NCBI RefSeq assembly: GCF_900112105.1
Contig: NZ_FOKV01000008.1
Coordinates: forward strand, 124,001 to 188,000
Direction: 5' to 3'
Length of the DNA stretch: 64,000 nucleotides
From: Zunongwangia mangrovi
GTDB taxonomy: Bacteria; Bacteroidota; Bacteroidia; Flavobacteriales; Flavobacteriaceae
A program made the translations under genes and the position numbers. Position 1 is the first letter of the stretch, and every line of letters begins with the position of its first letter. Below the pieces are notes generated by a model. That model saw nothing but the letters and a program-made list of their open reading frames with translations. It was not told the DNA's origin and did no database searches. Of this stretch, positions 8,901-19,393 are shown in pieces.

Positions 8901-9739
8901 CACTTGTAGCAGATCTTCTACATAATTACAAAATTAAAGAGAACGATCTTCAGGGTAACTTAAGAAGAGAGAAATTTACAATTTCAGTAGGGGATGAGCT
9001 TCCATCAGGAATCTTAAAACTTGCAAAAGTTTACATCGCTAAGAAACGTAAACTTAAAGTAGGTGATAAGATGGCAGGACGTCACGGTAACAAAGGTATT
9101 GTTGCACGTATCGTTCGTCAGGAAGATATGCCATTCTTAGATGATGGAACACCAGTTGATATTGTATTGAATCCACTTGGGGTACCTTCTCGTATGAACA
9201 TTGGTCAGATTTATGAAACTGTTCTTGGATGGGCAGGTCAAAAATTAGGTAAGAAGTATGCAACACCAATTTTTGATGGAGCTTCATTGGATAAGATCAA
9301 TGAATTAACAGACGAAGCAGGAATTCCACGTTTTGGTCACACTTATCTATTTGATGGTGGTACTGGTGAGCGTTTTGATCAAAGAGCTACAGTAGGTGTA
9401 ATTTATATGCTGAAATTAGGTCACATGATCGATGATAAAATGCACGCTCGTTCAATTGGGCCATACTCTCTTATTACTCAGCAACCACTTGGTGGTAAAG
9501 CTCAGTTTGGAGGTCAGCGTTTTGGTGAGATGGAGGTTTGGGCTCTTGAGGCATACGGTGCTTCAAGTACCTTAAGAGAAATCTTAACCGTAAAATCTGA
9601 TGACGTGATAGGAAGGGCTAAAACTTACGAAAGTATCGTTAAAGGAGAGCCTATGCCAGAACCAGGATTACCAGAATCTTTCAATGTATTAATGCATGAG
9701 TTGAAAGGTCTTGGACTGGATTTAAAATTAGAAGAATAA
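5927..9739 (+). CDS. rpoB: DNA-directed RNA polymerase subunit beta
   Basis: 1270 aa, the usual Bacteroidota length. The ATG at 5927 is chosen over an in-frame TTG one codon earlier because [11 protein letters not shown] matches the family N-terminus. The rifampicin region (from about residue 465: [18 protein letters not shown], then [14 protein letters not shown]) has the wild-type Asp, His and Ser positions linked to drug sensitivity. The C-terminal part has [20 protein letters not shown]. Forms the catalytic core with RpoC, encoded next. Confidence 0.99.
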   Translation: MLAKQTERFSFSSVKNRPDYPDFLDIQIKSFQDFFQLETKSEERGNEGLYNTFLENFPITDTRNQFVLEFLDYFVDPPRYSIQECIERGLTYSVPLKARLKLYCTDPEHEDFETIVQDVYLGTIPYMTPSGTFCINGAERVVVSQLHRSPGVFFGQSFHANGTKLYSARVIPFKGSWIEFATDINSVMYAYIDRKKKLPVTTLFRAIGFERDKDILEIFDLAEEVKVSKTGLKKVLGRKLAARVLNTWYEDFVDEDTGEVVSIERNEIVLDRDTELDKDHIEEILETGTKTILLHKEDNSTGDYAIIHNTLQKDPTNSEKEAVEHIYRQLRNAEPPDEETARGIIDKLFFSDQRYSLGEVGRYRMNKKLGLDVAMDKQVLTKEDIITIVKYLIELINSKAEIDDIDHLSNRRVRTVGEQLSQQFGVGLARMARTIRERMNVRDNEVFTPIDLINAKTLSSVINSFFGTNQLSQFMDQTNPLAEITHKRRLSALGPGGLSRERAGFEVRDVHYTHYGRLCPIETPEGPNIGLISSLSVYAKVNGMGFIETPYRTVEEGKINISEEPIYLSAEEEEGKKIAQANIPLGEDGTIDTEKVIARMEGDFPVVDPKEVHYTDVAPNQISSISASLIPFLEHDDANRALMGSNMMRQAVPLLRADSPIVGTGLERQVATDSRVLINAEGEGEVEYVDAQKITIKYDRTEEERMVSFDSDSKTYDLIKFRKTNQGTSINLKPIVSVGDRVTKGQVLCQGYATDKGELALGRNMKVAFMPWKGYNFEDAIVISEKVVRDDIFTSIHIDEYSLEVRDTKLGNEELTNDIPNVSEDATKDLDEHGMIRVGAEVKPGDILIGKITPKGESDPTPEEKLLRAIFGDKAGDVKDASLKASPSLSGVVINKKLFARAIKDKRKRAQDKEDVAVLEKKYEAKFAVLKSQLIDKLFAIVGGKTAQGVQNDLGEEVLPKGKKYTLKMLNSVDDYTHLTQGTWTTDDHTNALVADLLHNYKIKENDLQGNLRREKFTISVGDELPSGILKLAKVYIAKKRKLKVGDKMAGRHGNKGIVARIVRQEDMPFLDDGTPVDIVLNPLGVPSRMNIGQIYETVLGWAGQKLGKKYATPIFDGASLDKINELTDEAGIPRFGHTYLFDGGTGERFDQRATVGVIYMLKLGHMIDDKMHARSIGPYSLITQQPLGGKAQFGGQRFGEMEVWALEAYGASSTLREILTVKSDDVIGRAKTYESIVKGEPMPEPGLPESFNVLMHELKGLGLDLKLEE

Positions 9740-9752
9740 AACACTGTTTTTT

Positions 9753-9780
9753 GGAGCGGCTATAAGTCGCTCCGATTTTC
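9753..9780 (+). terminator. Weak hairpin in the rpoB-rpoC spacer
   Basis: GGAGCGGC (9753-9760) pairs with GTCGCTCC (9766-9773, one G-T) around TATAA, followed by GATTTTC. The T tract is short, so at most it pauses or stabilises; rpoBC co-expression should persist. Confidence 0.45.
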
Positions 9781-9815
9781 AGTATTTTCACAATAATTAG
9801 ATAGCAGCATTTATT

Positions 9816-12800
9816 ATGGCTAGAAATAATGATAAGAATACAGTACAGAGATTTAATCAAATCTCTATCGGTTTAGCTTCTCCTGAGTCTATCCTCGCAG
9901 AATCTCGTGGTGAAGTCCTTAAACCGGAAACTATCAATTATCGTACGCACAAACCAGAGCGTGACGGATTGTTCTGTGAGCGTATTTTTGGTCCTGTTAA
10001 GGATTACGAATGTGCCTGCGGAAAATATAAAAGAATACGTTACAAAGGGATCGTGTGTGACCGTTGTGGTGTAGAGGTAACAGAAAAGAAAGTTCGTAGA
10101 GACCGTGTTGGGCACATCAATTTGGTAGTTCCTGTAGCTCATATCTGGTATTTCCGTTCTTTACCAAATAAAATAGGGTATTTACTAGGTCTTCCTTCTA
10201 AGAAATTAGATATGATCATTTACTACGAGAGATACGTAGTAATTCAGCCTGGTAATGCTAAAAATGAGAATGGAGATCCTTTAAAGAAAATGGATTTCTT
10301 AACTGAAGAAGAATATCTTAATATCTTGGATGAACTTCCTCAGGAAAATTTATATTTAGAAGACAGCGACCCAAATAAGTTTATCGCTAAAATGGGAGCT
10401 GAATGTCTTATCGAAATTCTAAAAAGAATAGATCTTAATGAACTTTCTTACGAATTAAGACATAAGGCAAATAACGAAACTTCTAAACAACGTAAAACTG
10501 AAGCATTAAAACGTCTTCAAGTTGTAGAAGCACTTCGTGATGCAAATAAAAATCGTGAGAATTTACCAGAATGGATGATCATGAAGGTTATCCCGGTAAT
10601 TCCACCAGAATTAAGACCTCTTGTACCTCTAGATGGTGGTCGTTTCGCAACTTCAGATCTTAACGATCTTTATAGAAGGGTGATTATTCGTAACAACCGT
10701 CTTAAGCGTTTAATGGAAATTAAAGCTCCAGAAGTAATTTTACGTAACGAAAAACGTATGCTTCAGGAATCTGTAGATTCATTATTCGATAATACAAGAA
10801 AGTCCTCAGCGGTAAAAACTGATTCTAACCGTCCGCTTAAATCCCTTTCAGATTCATTAAAAGGTAAGCAAGGACGTTTCCGTCAAAACTTACTTGGTAA
10901 GCGTGTGGATTATTCAGCACGTTCAGTAATCGTTGTTGGGCCAGAACTTAAAATGTTTGAGTGTGGTCTTCCAAAGAATATGGCGGCAGAACTTTACAAG
11001 CCTTTCGTAATCAGAAAATTAATCGAAAGAGGTATTGTAAAAACAGTGAAATCTGCGAAAAAGATTATAGATAAGAAAGAGCCAGTGGTATGGGATATCT
11101 TAGAAAATGTTCTTAAAGGACATCCTGTATTGCTAAACCGTGCTCCTACGCTTCACCGTCTTGGTATCCAGGCATTCCAGCCTAAACTTATCGAGGGTAA
11201 AGCGATACAATTACACCCATTAGCATGTACGGCATTTAACGCCGATTTTGATGGGGATCAAATGGCGGTGCATTTACCGCTTGGGCCAGAGGCTATTTTA
11301 GAAGCACAGTTATTAATGTTAGCTTCTCACAATATCCTTAACCCTGCTAATGGTTCTCCTATTACCGTACCTTCTCAGGATATGGTTCTTGGTCTTTATT
11401 ATATGACCAAACTTAAAAGATCTACAGAAGAAGAACCTGTTTTAGGAGAAGGATTAACTTTCTATTCTGCTGAAGAAGTTGTAATTGCTTACAACCAGAA
11501 GAGAGTAGATCTTAACGCTCCTATTAAAATTAGAGCAAAAGATTATAACGAAGAAGGAGAGTTAGTTTACCAAATTATAGAATCTACAGTAGGTAGAGTT
11601 CTATTTAACGAGACTGTACCAGAAGTAGCTGGTTATATTAATGAGGTACTTACTAAAAAATCTCTTCGTGAAATTATTGGTAAGATCCTTAAGTTAACAA
11701 GTGTTCCTGAAACTTCAGAATTCCTTGATAAGATTAAATCTCTTGGATATGGATTCGCTTTCCGTGGTGGATTGTCTTTCAGTTTAGGTGATATTATTAT
11801 CCCTGCTGAAAAACAAACAATGATCGACGAAGCTAACGAGCAGGTAGAAGGTATTATTGGTAACTATAACATGGGACTTATTACCAATAACGAACGTTAT
11901 AACCAGGTAATTGACATCTGGACTTCAACAAATGCCGGTCTTACCGAATTAGCGATGAAGCGAATTCGTGAAGATAAGCAAGGATTTAACTCAGTATTCA
12001 TGATGCTTGATTCTGGAGCTCGTGGATCTAAAGAGCAGATTCGTCAGCTTACAGGTATGCGTGGTCTTATGGCGAAACCTAAGAAATCTAACTCTGGTGG
12101 GGGTGAAATTATCGAAAACCCGATTCTTTCTAACTTTAAAGAAGGTCTTTCGATTCTTGAATACTTTATCTCTACTCACGGTGCTCGTAAAGGTCTTGCG
12201 GATACGGCACTTAAAACAGCAGATGCTGGTTACTTAACTCGTCGTCTTGTTGATGTTTCTCAGGATGTGATTGTAAACGAGGAAGACTGCGGAACATTAA
12301 GAGGTGTAGAAGTTAGACCACTTAAAAAGAACGAAGAGATCGTAGAATCTCTTGGAGAAAGAATATTAGGACGTATTTCTTTAAATGATGTTTATAACCC
12401 AACTTCAGATGAATTGATCGTTGAAGCTGGAGCAGAGATCACCGAGGAAATCGTTGAAATGATTGAAAAAGCACCAATCGAAAGTGTAGAGGTGCGTTCA
12501 CCACTTACCTGTGAAGCGAAGAAAGGTATTTGTGTTAACTGTTACGGTCGTAACCTTGCCACAAATAAACTTGTTCAAAGAGGTGAAGCTGTAGGTGTTG
12601 TAGCTGCTCAGTCTATTGGTGAGCCTGGTACACAGCTTACGCTACGTACCTTCCACGTTGGAGGTATTGCAGGAAACATTTCAGAAGAAAACAAACTTAT
12701 CACTAAGTTTGATGGTATTGCTGAAATTGATGATCTTAAAGTTGTTAAAGGAGAAGCTCCAGATGGTAGTACTTCTGATATCGTAATTTCTCGTACTGCA

Positions 12801-14117
12801 GAGATTAAGGTTAAGGACAAGAAAACAGGCGTTGTTCTAAGTACGAACAACATTCCTTATGGTTCTGAAATCTTTATCGAAAACGGAGTAGAGATCGAAA
12901 AAGGTACTACAGTATGTCAGTGGGATCCATATAACGGTGTGATCATTTCTGAATTTGCTGGTAAGATCAAATACGAAAATGTAGAACAAGGTGTTACTTA
13001 TCAGGTTGAGATTGATGAGCAAACAGGATTCCAGGAAAAAGTAATTTCTGAATCTCGTAACAAAAAGCTTATCCCAACCTTGCATATTCTAGGTAAGAAA
13101 GACGAAGTAATTCGCTCTTATAACTTGCCGGTAGGTGCTCACCTTATGGTAGATAATGCTGAGAAAATTGGAGTTGGTAAGATTTTAGTGAAGATTCCTC
13201 GTAAATCATCTAAAGCGGGTGATATTACCGGTGGTCTTCCAAGGGTGACTGAGCTTTTCGAAGCACGTAACCCATCTAACCCAGCTGTAGTTTCAGAAAT
13301 TGATGGTGTTGTTTCGTTTGGTAAGATTAAACGTGGTAACCGTGAGATTATCGTTGAGTCTAAATTAGGAGAGGTGAAGAAGTACTTAGTTAAACTTTCT
13401 AACCAAATCTTAGTTCAGGAAAATGATTATGTTCGTGCCGGTATGCCACTTTCTGATGGATCTATTACTCCAGAAGATATCCTTAACATTAAAGGGCCAA
13501 ACGCAGTACAGCAGTATCTTGTAAATGAAGTACAGGAAGTATATCGACTACAAGGGGTGAAGATTAATGATAAGCATTTTGAAGTTGTTGTACGCCAGAT
13601 GATGCGTAAAGTAAGAATTGTTGATCCAGGAGATACTATTTTCTTAGAAAATCAATTAGTTCATAAATCAGACTTTATCGAAGAAAACGATAAGATCTTT
13701 GGAATGAAAGTAATTGAAGATGCTGGAGATTCAGAAAACCTAAAACCAGGACAAATTGTTTCTCTAAGAGAGCTAAGAGACGAAAATTCTCAGCTTAGAA
13801 GAGAAGATAAGAATCTGGCTTCAGCAAGAGACGTTGTTGCAGCAACTGCAACTCCGGTTCTTCAGGGTATTACAAGAGCATCACTTCAAACGAAGTCATT
13901 TATCTCTGCTGCATCCTTCCAGGAAACTACTAAGGTATTGAACGAAGCTGCTGTAAGCGGTAAGATCGATTCTTTAGAAGGACTTAAGGAAAATGTAATT
14001 GTAGGACATAGAATCCCTGCAGGTACAGGTATGCGTAAATACGATAGCATTATTGTTGGTTCTAAGGAAGAATTCGACGAAATGCTAGAGAAAAAGCAGG
14101 AAGTTAATTATAACTAA
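9816..14117 (+). CDS. rpoC: DNA-directed RNA polymerase subunit beta'
   Basis: 1433 aa. The N-terminal zinc ribbon has Cys at 66, 68, 81 and 84; the Mg-binding catalytic loop NADFDGDQM is near 475-483; a second zinc site is formed by Cys 825 and the [11 protein letters not shown] segment near 899. The trigger-loop region contains [16 protein letters not shown]. Last gene of the secE-to-rpoC block, closed by a terminator. Confidence 0.99.
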   Translation: MARNNDKNTVQRFNQISIGLASPESILAESRGEVLKPETINYRTHKPERDGLFCERIFGPVKDYECACGKYKRIRYKGIVCDRCGVEVTEKKVRRDRVGHINLVVPVAHIWYFRSLPNKIGYLLGLPSKKLDMIIYYERYVVIQPGNAKNENGDPLKKMDFLTEEEYLNILDELPQENLYLEDSDPNKFIAKMGAECLIEILKRIDLNELSYELRHKANNETSKQRKTEALKRLQVVEALRDANKNRENLPEWMIMKVIPVIPPELRPLVPLDGGRFATSDLNDLYRRVIIRNNRLKRLMEIKAPEVILRNEKRMLQESVDSLFDNTRKSSAVKTDSNRPLKSLSDSLKGKQGRFRQNLLGKRVDYSARSVIVVGPELKMFECGLPKNMAAELYKPFVIRKLIERGIVKTVKSAKKIIDKKEPVVWDILENVLKGHPVLLNRAPTLHRLGIQAFQPKLIEGKAIQLHPLACTAFNADFDGDQMAVHLPLGPEAILEAQLLMLASHNILNPANGSPITVPSQDMVLGLYYMTKLKRSTEEEPVLGEGLTFYSAEEVVIAYNQKRVDLNAPIKIRAKDYNEEGELVYQIIESTVGRVLFNETVPEVAGYINEVLTKKSLREIIGKILKLTSVPETSEFLDKIKSLGYGFAFRGGLSFSLGDIIIPAEKQTMIDEANEQVEGIIGNYNMGLITNNERYNQVIDIWTSTNAGLTELAMKRIREDKQGFNSVFMMLDSGARGSKEQIRQLTGMRGLMAKPKKSNSGGGEIIENPILSNFKEGLSILEYFISTHGARKGLADTALKTADAGYLTRRLVDVSQDVIVNEEDCGTLRGVEVRPLKKNEEIVESLGERILGRISLNDVYNPTSDELIVEAGAEITEEIVEMIEKAPIESVEVRSPLTCEAKKGICVNCYGRNLATNKLVQRGEAVGVVAAQSIGEPGTQLTLRTFHVGGIAGNISEENKLITKFDGIAEIDDLKVVKGEAPDGSTSDIVISRTAEIKVKDKKTGVVLSTNNIPYGSEIFIENGVEIEKGTTVCQWDPYNGVIISEFAGKIKYENVEQGVTYQVEIDEQTGFQEKVISESRNKKLIPTLHILGKKDEVIRSYNLPVGAHLMVDNAEKIGVGKILVKIPRKSSKAGDITGGLPRVTELFEARNPSNPAVVSEIDGVVSFGKIKRGNREIIVESKLGEVKKYLVKLSNQILVQENDYVRAGMPLSDGSITPEDILNIKGPNAVQQYLVNEVQEVYRLQGVKINDKHFEVVVRQMMRKVRIVDPGDTIFLENQLVHKSDFIEENDKIFGMKVIEDAGDSENLKPGQIVSLRELRDENSQLRREDKNLASARDVVAATATPVLQGITRASLQTKSFISAASFQETTKVLNEAAVSGKIDSLEGLKENVIVGHRIPAGTGMRKYDSIIVGSKEEFDEMLEKKQEVNYN

Positions 14118-14156
14118 TAGCGAAGTTCTTGATAAAGAACATACGTGATAAACAGC

Positions 14157-14195
14157 AAAATCCCGTCTTGATAAATTCAACGACGGGATTTTTTG
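14157..14195 (+). terminator. Terminator after rpoC
   Basis: Stem AATCCCGTC (14159-14167) with GACGGGATT (14182-14190), loop about 14 nt, then TTTTTG. A smaller GTTCTT/AAGAAC hairpin lies just upstream. It ends the ribosomal/RNA polymerase operon. Confidence 0.85.
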
Positions 14196-14305
14196 TATTT
14201 TTAAAGAAATAATTAGATCGGGAATTGTTGAAAATCGATATTTTAACCCATTATTTATTCTGAAAAGAAATTAAGTCTCTCGATAATTGAAAAAAACATT
14301 TAAAG

Positions 14306-14620
14306 ATGAGTGAAGAGAAGAAGCCGAAACAAGGCCAGATTAATATTGAATTAGATGAAGCTGTTGCTGAAGGAACCTATTCTAATCTTGCCATAATAAA
14401 TCATTCTATCTCAGAATTTGTGGTAGATTTTGTGAATATTATGCCGGGGAAACCCAAAAGTAAGGTGAAAAGCAGAATTATTCTTACACCGCAGCACGCA
14501 AAACGCTTTTTAAAAGCATTAGCCGATAATGTAGAACGATTTGAGAAACAACACGGTGAAATAAAAGATTACGAAAAATCACCAATTCCAATGAATTTTG
14601 GTCCAACAGGGCAAGCTTAA
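14306..14620 (+). CDS. DUF3467 family protein
   Basis: 104 aa, recognised from IELDEAVAEGTYSNLAIINH, the FVVDFVNIMPGKPK segment and RIILTPQHAKRFLKAL. The family is widespread in Bacteroidota next to rpoC; its function is unknown. No signal peptide or membrane segment, so cytosolic. It ends 24 nt before the stop of a convergent gene with no clear terminator between them. Confidence 0.85.
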   Translation: MSEEKKPKQGQINIELDEAVAEGTYSNLAIINHSISEFVVDFVNIMPGKPKSKVKSRIILTPQHAKRFLKALADNVERFEKQHGEIKDYEKSPIPMNFGPTGQA

Positions 14621-14644
14621 AGGATGTCCTGAAATTATATAATA

Positions 14645-15475
14645 TTAGCCTTCAGATTCGATAAATTTGGAGGCTTTTGTATTTTTATTCATTTCTGTAG
14701 GATCTTCCTTGGATCTATGGAAGATGAGATCTAGCATAGAAAGTTTGTAATTTGATAACAAGAGAAGTATCATTTCAAAAATAAATAGGCTAAGATATAT
14801 GGGAATGATGAAATTCAAGATATTAAGAAAACCATAAAAACCATTTTTCCAGTTATTAGAATTTTCTTGATAGAAAAAGCCCTCAAGCACGGCAGTTTGC
14901 CAATACATATGGCTGGATTCCATAACGAGGCTATTTTCTGCTTTATACATGGCTTTTAGAGTGTTGTAACGATCTGTTTGATATTTTACCACTCTGCCTT
15001 TGATCTTTGGATCCGTAAATTCTTCAACTATAATTGTTTTCGATCCTCGTTCATCTGTAATATTCTCTAGACCTAGTTCTTTTTGGTCTGTTGCCCTTGT
15101 TGTGAAACCAATATAGCTACCATGATCTGATGGTAATAGATCATTTCTGATATATTTAGAAGAAAAACCACCAATCATAAAGTATATGAAAATAACAGGC
15201 ATTACTAGTAGATAATGGAAAGGTTTTCTTGAAAAGGCTAAAGTTATCACTCCTAATAGTAACGAAGTAAGTCCGCAAAGTAATGAACATAAGAGTATAG
15301 CACTTATATTCTCCAAACTCCAATGAAAGTTAAATATCACTACTATGGACGTAACTGAGAAAAGCATGAATGCTGTTCCAGCTAAAAATAAAATGAGATT
15401 TGAGAGTATAGTTTGTTCTCTCAATTCTTCAATTTTTCGGATTATTTCGTTTAAGAAAGATTTCTTCAAAATCAC
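14645..15475 (-). CDS. Hypothetical four-span membrane protein, coupled to the AGCS symporter
   Basis: 276 aa, not recognised as a named family. Hydrophobic stretches near residues 25-50, 58-82, 86-105 and 215-240 suggest four membrane spans, with a polar loop of about 100 residues (SKYIRNDLLPSDHG onward) between spans 3 and 4. The start is GTG and overlaps the symporter stop as GTGA, so the two are very probably translationally coupled. An accessory or unrelated envelope role is open. The base composition is like its neighbours. Confidence 0.7.
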   Translation of the reverse strand: MILKKSFLNEIIRKIEELREQTILSNLILFLAGTAFMLFSVTSIVVIFNFHWSLENISAILLCSLLCGLTSLLLGVITLAFSRKPFHYLLVMPVIFIYFMIGGFSSKYIRNDLLPSDHGSYIGFTTRATDQKELGLENITDERGSKTIIVEEFTDPKIKGRVVKYQTDRYNTLKAMYKAENSLVMESSHMYWQTAVLEGFFYQENSNNWKNGFYGFLNILNFIIPIYLSLFIFEMILLLLSNYKLSMLDLIFHRSKEDPTEMNKNTKASKFIESEG

Positions 15476-16839
15476 TTATACTGGCTAAAATATAACTTTG
15501 CCTGTTTCATAACTCTAGGCGCAAGTATCAATGTGGAGATCATAGTTGGAATTGCCATTAGGGCAAAGAAACCATCAATAAGATTCAGGATGATACTTTG
15601 TTCTGTAGTGGCGCCAAGCATAATACTAATAATGTAAAAATAGTTGTACCAATGCTTATGTTTTGCTCCAATTAGGAAAGAAAGACATTTGGTTCCGTAG
15701 TAAGAATATGAAAATAGCGACGAAATACTAAATGCTGCAATACAAATTAGTAATAAGTAAGGCCCAAAAACCGGGATAGAATCACCAAATGCTTTAGCGG
15801 TTAAAGCAACACCACTAGCTTCACTGGTTTGCCAAACGCCCGTAACCAAAATTGTAAGTGCAGTTAATGTACAAACCACCAATGTATCTATTGCTGGCCC
15901 AAGCATTGCTACCAGTCCTTCACGAATAGGCTGAGAGGTTTTACTAGCACCGTGAGCCATAGTTGCAGTACCAATACCCGCTTCGTTAGAAAATGCGCCG
16001 CGACGTATCCCAAGCAGAATCAATCCGCCTAACAATCCGCCAAAAAGAGGATCTCCTTGGTAATTATTTGCAGCAAAAGCATCTGTGAAAATTAGAGAAA
16101 TATACTGCGGAAGTTGTTCAAAATTGATAAATAGAATCGCTAAAACTGAAAAGAAGTAAAGCACAACCATTGCAGGAACAAGCTTGGAAACCGTTCGGCT
16201 AATTCGATATAAGCCGCCTAAAACCACAATTGAAGTGATGACCGTAAGAATAACACCAATAGAAAAATTAGAAACGTTTCCGGTAGCTATTCCGTTTGGT
16301 TCTAAAAGTATCGAATTGATCGCTTTGGTAAGCTGGTTAACATTAAAAATAGGTAAAGCACCAATTAGTCCCGCAACACTAAAAATAATTGCCAAAAACT
16401 TCCAATTTCGGCCCAGACCTTCTACAATAAAATACATCACACCACCCTGAATTTTTCCTTCAGAGTCTTTACCGCGATACATTACGGCTAACGTATTGGT
16501 GAAAAATTTAGTAGCCATTCCCACAATAGCGCTCACCCAAAGCCAAAAAACAGCACCCGGGCCACCCACGGCAATGGCGACAGCAACACCGGCAATATTT
16601 CCCATCCCAACCGTGCTACTTAAAGCCGTAGCTAGAGCCTGAAAATGATTAATTTCACCCGGATCGTTAGGATCGTCATATTTACCTTTTAAAAGATCGA
16701 TAGAATGACCTAAATATCGAAACGGAAGAAATTTAGAGTAAATCAGTAAAAATATTCCACCGCCAATAAGCAAGATAACCAATGGCAATCCCCAAACGGC
16801 AGAGGCAAAATCTGCGACAAACTTGTCGATACTTTCCAT
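15472..16839 (-). CDS. Alanine/glycine:cation symporter (AGCS family)
   Basis: 455-aa inner-membrane transporter using the sodium gradient to import alanine, glycine or related amino acids. Family traits include ALSSTVGMGNIAGVAVAIAVGGPG and the AGCS signature GAVFWLWVSAIVGMATKF. The gene shares a 4-nt overlap with the following membrane-protein gene. A TATATTTT box about 20 nt upstream of the start on the minus strand may be its -7 element. Substrate within the family cannot be told from sequence. Confidence 0.93.
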   Translation of the reverse strand: MESIDKFVADFASAVWGLPLVILLIGGGIFLLIYSKFLPFRYLGHSIDLLKGKYDDPNDPGEINHFQALATALSSTVGMGNIAGVAVAIAVGGPGAVFWLWVSAIVGMATKFFTNTLAVMYRGKDSEGKIQGGVMYFIVEGLGRNWKFLAIIFSVAGLIGALPIFNVNQLTKAINSILLEPNGIATGNVSNFSIGVILTVITSIVVLGGLYRISRTVSKLVPAMVVLYFFSVLAILFINFEQLPQYISLIFTDAFAANNYQGDPLFGGLLGGLILLGIRRGAFSNEAGIGTATMAHGASKTSQPIREGLVAMLGPAIDTLVVCTLTALTILVTGVWQTSEASGVALTAKAFGDSIPVFGPYLLLICIAAFSISSLFSYSYYGTKCLSFLIGAKHKHWYNYFYIISIMLGATTEQSIILNLIDGFFALMAIPTMISTLILAPRVMKQAKLYFSQYK

Positions 16840-16960
16840 AATTCAGCTTTATGCCGAAAATATAGTAAATAAACAGCTATTCTTGATCGTTTAAGGCTAA
16901 GTTTCGTGAATATTTCAATTTAATTTTTTTTGAATATTCATAATACATATAAGAGATGAA

Positions 16961-16989
16961 GTCACCCTGAACTTGGTTCAGGGTCTCAT
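16961..16989 (+). repeat. REP-like hairpin unit 1
   Basis: 29 nt starting GTCA and ending TCTCAT. The core is an 8-bp hairpin CCCTGAAC (16965-16972) / GTTCAGGG (16976-16983) with a TTG loop. It is the mirror partner of the unit at 17018-17046 and shares its flanks but not its stem sequence. Confidence 0.8.
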
Positions 16990-17017
16990 CCTTAAAGTAC
17001 TGTTTTTCAAAATCTGT

Positions 17018-17046
17018 ATGAGATTCCGGATCAAGTCCGGAATGAC
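17018..17046 (-). repeat. REP-like hairpin unit 2 (inverted)
   Basis: 29 nt. Read on the minus strand it starts GTCA and ends TCTCAT, like unit 1. The stem is ATTCCGGA (17023-17030) / TCCGGAAT (17036-17043). The two units face each other across 28 bp. Confidence 0.8.
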
Positions 17047-17125
17047 AAAATCACAATTAGTACAAATACCGGACAATCAATTTAATTAAGCATAATCCCG
17101 AAGGGAAAAAAAGCATCAGTGATGC

Positions 17126-18715
17126 TTAAAATTCCGAAGTAAAATGAAATTTGATCGAAGGATATTTTTGCTGAGTCATCTGTAAAGAGAATTGAGAATC
17201 GGCTAAAAATACCAATTGTCCTTGTTTGTCTTGAGCTAAGAATTTAGATTTTACACGTTTGAAATCTTTAAATTCTTCGCTCTTTTCATCTTCAGCTTCT
17301 ACCCAGGTTGCTTTAAAAACATTCAGATTTTCGTAGGTACATTTCGCACCGTATTCGTGCTCTAATCGATACTGGATCACTTCAAACTGAAGCGCTCCTA
17401 CGGTTCCAATAACTTTACGTCCATTAAATTCTAGTACAAAAAGCTGCGCAACACCTTCATCCATTAACTGGTCGACACCTTTTTCTAATTGCTTAGATTT
17501 CATAGGATCGGCGTTGTTGATATATCTAAAATGTTCTGGCGAGAAACTTGGGATTCCGCGGTAATTTAAAGTTTCACCTTCAGTAAGTGTATCACCAATT
17601 TTAAAGTTTCCGGTGTCATGAAGTCCTACAATATCACCTGCGTAAGAAGTATCTACGATCTCTTTCTTTTCAGCAAAAAACGCATTTGGGCTAGAGAATT
17701 TCAGGTTTTTACCATGGCGAACATGCAAATAGTTCTTATTTCTTTCAAATTTCCCAGAAACGATCTTAACAAAAGCCAATCTATCACGGTGCTTAGGATC
17801 CATATTGGCATGAATCTTAAATACAAATCCGGTAAATTTATCTTCAGCAGGCTCAACTACTCGAATATCACTTTCTTTTGGTCTTGGTGGCGGCGCAATA
17901 TCAATAAAACAATCTAGCAATTCACGAACACCAAAATTGTTTAAAGCCGAACCAAAAAATACGGGTTGTAAACGACCTTCCAGGTAAGCTTTGTTTTCAA
18001 ATTCCGGATAAACACCTTGCGCAAGTTCTAACTCATCACGAAGTTCATCTGCAGATTCCGCTCCGATTAAATCATCTAACTCAGACGAACTAAGATCTGA
18101 AATTTCGATAGTATCTTCGATGTCTTTTCTAGGGTCACCCGTAAACAGGTTTACGTTCTTTTCCCAAATATTGTAGATTCCTTTAAAGTCGTATCCCATC
18201 CCAATAGGATAAGAAAGAGGAGTTACCGTTAGATTTAATTTTTGTTCAATTTCATCTAAAAGCTCAAATGCATCTTTACCTTCACGATCTAATTTATTGA
18301 TAAAAACGATCATTGGGATATTACGCATACGGCAAACTTCTACCAGCTTTTCAGTTTGCTCCTCGACCCCTTTTGCGACATCGATTACCACAATTACACT
18401 ATCAACAGCCGTTAAGGTTCTAAACGTATCTTCAGCAAAATCCTTGTGACCCGGCGTATCCAGAATATTAATTTTGATGTCTTTATATTCGAATGCCAAA
18501 ACCGAAGTCGCTACAGAAATCCCACGCTGGCGCTCGATCTCCATAAAGTCACTGGTCGCTCCTTTTTTGATCTTATTCGATTTTACTGCACCCGCTTCCT
18601 GAATCGCACCTCCAAAAAGAAGGAGCTTTTCAGTTAATGTTGTCTTACCAGCATCTGGGTGAGAAATGATACCAAATGTTCTTCTACGTCGTAATTCTTT
18701 CTGAAAAGTTTTCAT
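17126..18715 (-). CDS. prfC: Peptide chain release factor 3
   Basis: 529-aa translation GTPase that recycles RF1/RF2 after termination. G motifs are HPDAGKTT at 19-26, DTPGHKDF and NKLDREGKDAFE; the RF3-specific C-terminus includes EFNGRKVIGTVGALQFEV. Length fits the family. On the minus strand a TATTTTTG box (18734-18741) just upstream of the ATG fits a -7 element. Monocistronic in this view; idi is divergent. Confidence 0.97.
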   Translation of the reverse strand: MKTFQKELRRRRTFGIISHPDAGKTTLTEKLLLFGGAIQEAGAVKSNKIKKGATSDFMEIERQRGISVATSVLAFEYKDIKINILDTPGHKDFAEDTFRTLTAVDSVIVVIDVAKGVEEQTEKLVEVCRMRNIPMIVFINKLDREGKDAFELLDEIEQKLNLTVTPLSYPIGMGYDFKGIYNIWEKNVNLFTGDPRKDIEDTIEISDLSSSELDDLIGAESADELRDELELAQGVYPEFENKAYLEGRLQPVFFGSALNNFGVRELLDCFIDIAPPPRPKESDIRVVEPAEDKFTGFVFKIHANMDPKHRDRLAFVKIVSGKFERNKNYLHVRHGKNLKFSSPNAFFAEKKEIVDTSYAGDIVGLHDTGNFKIGDTLTEGETLNYRGIPSFSPEHFRYINNADPMKSKQLEKGVDQLMDEGVAQLFVLEFNGRKVIGTVGALQFEVIQYRLEHEYGAKCTYENLNVFKATWVEAEDEKSEEFKDFKRVKSKFLAQDKQGQLVFLADSQFSLQMTQQKYPSIKFHFTSEF

Positions 18716-18874
18716 CTACCGATATTTGAGGCGCAAAAATACTATTATTTTAAGGAATTTTAAACATGCGTTGTGCGTTCTATTTAAAGCTGATTGACTA
18801 ATATTGAATTTTGGCCGCAAAAACATAGATTTTTAAGATAAGTACGATTTTGTACATTTGGAGCTCTAAATTTT
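18716..18874. promoter_or_regulatory. Divergent prfC/idi promoter region
   Basis: 159 bp. Toward idi there is TACATTTG at 18853-18860, matching the TAnnTTTG -7 consensus, 14 nt before the ATG. Toward prfC there is TATTTTTG on the minus strand at 18734-18741. No convincing TTTG -33 element at the right distance was found for either. Confidence 0.5.
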
Positions 18875-19393
18875 ATGATGGGAACAGATCAGGTAATATT
18901 AGTGAACGAAAAAGACGAGCAGATCGGCTTAATGGAAAAGATTGAAGCGCACGAAAAAGCTTTACTACATCGTGCATTTTCGGTTTTTGTATTCAATAAA
19001 AATGGAGAGCTTATGCTGCAACAGCGTGCGCTAACCAAATATCATACACCGGGACTGTGGACCAATACCTGCTGTAGCCATCAACGCGAAGGAGAATCGA
19101 ATATCGAGGCAGGCAAACGCCGATTGATGGAAGAAATGGGATTTACGACAGAACTTAAGGACACTATTTCTTTTATCTACAAAGCTCCATTCCAAAATGG
19201 ACTTACAGAGCATGAGTTCGACCATATTTTGGTTGGCCATTATGATGAAGATCCAAATCCAAACCCAGATGAAGTTAATGCCTGGAAATGGGTGAGTTTA
19301 GAAGAAGTGAAAGAAGATATGAAAGTGAATCCAGATGTTTATACCGAGTGGTTTAAGATCATATTCGATAAATATTATAATCATATTTCGTAA
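18875..19393 (+). CDS. idi: Isopentenyl-diphosphate delta-isomerase, type 1
   Basis: 172-aa Nudix-fold enzyme interconverting IPP and DMAPP for isoprenoid (quinone, carotenoid, undecaprenol) synthesis. Metal and catalytic residues are in place: His26 and His32, Cys66/67 and His69 in NTCCSH, and Glu112/Glu114 in TEHE. The Nudix-like box is EAGKRRLMEEMGF. The stop overlaps the next start as TAATG, so it is coupled to the PTPS gene. Confidence 0.96.
   Translation: MMGTDQVILVNEKDEQIGLMEKIEAHEKALLHRAFSVFVFNKNGELMLQQRALTKYHTPGLWTNTCCSHQREGESNIEAGKRRLMEEMGFTTELKDTISFIYKAPFQNGLTEHEFDHILVGHYDEDPNPNPDEVNAWKWVSLEEVKEDMKVNPDVYTEWFKIIFDKYYNHIS

Larger units (their letters stand above)
16840..17125. other. 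Intergenic region holding two inverted REP-like units
   Basis: 286 bp between the symporter start and the prfC stop (both genes on the minus strand). Its main content is the pair of 29-nt hairpin units listed separately. A GATGCTT/AAGCATC hairpin near 17110-17128, overlapping the prfC 3' end, may be the prfC terminator. No coding sequence is seen. Confidence 0.6.

Noticed and set aside
5927-9739. Rifampicin-resistance alleles in rpoB
   Set aside because: The Asp, His and Ser positions in the resistance cluster are wild type.
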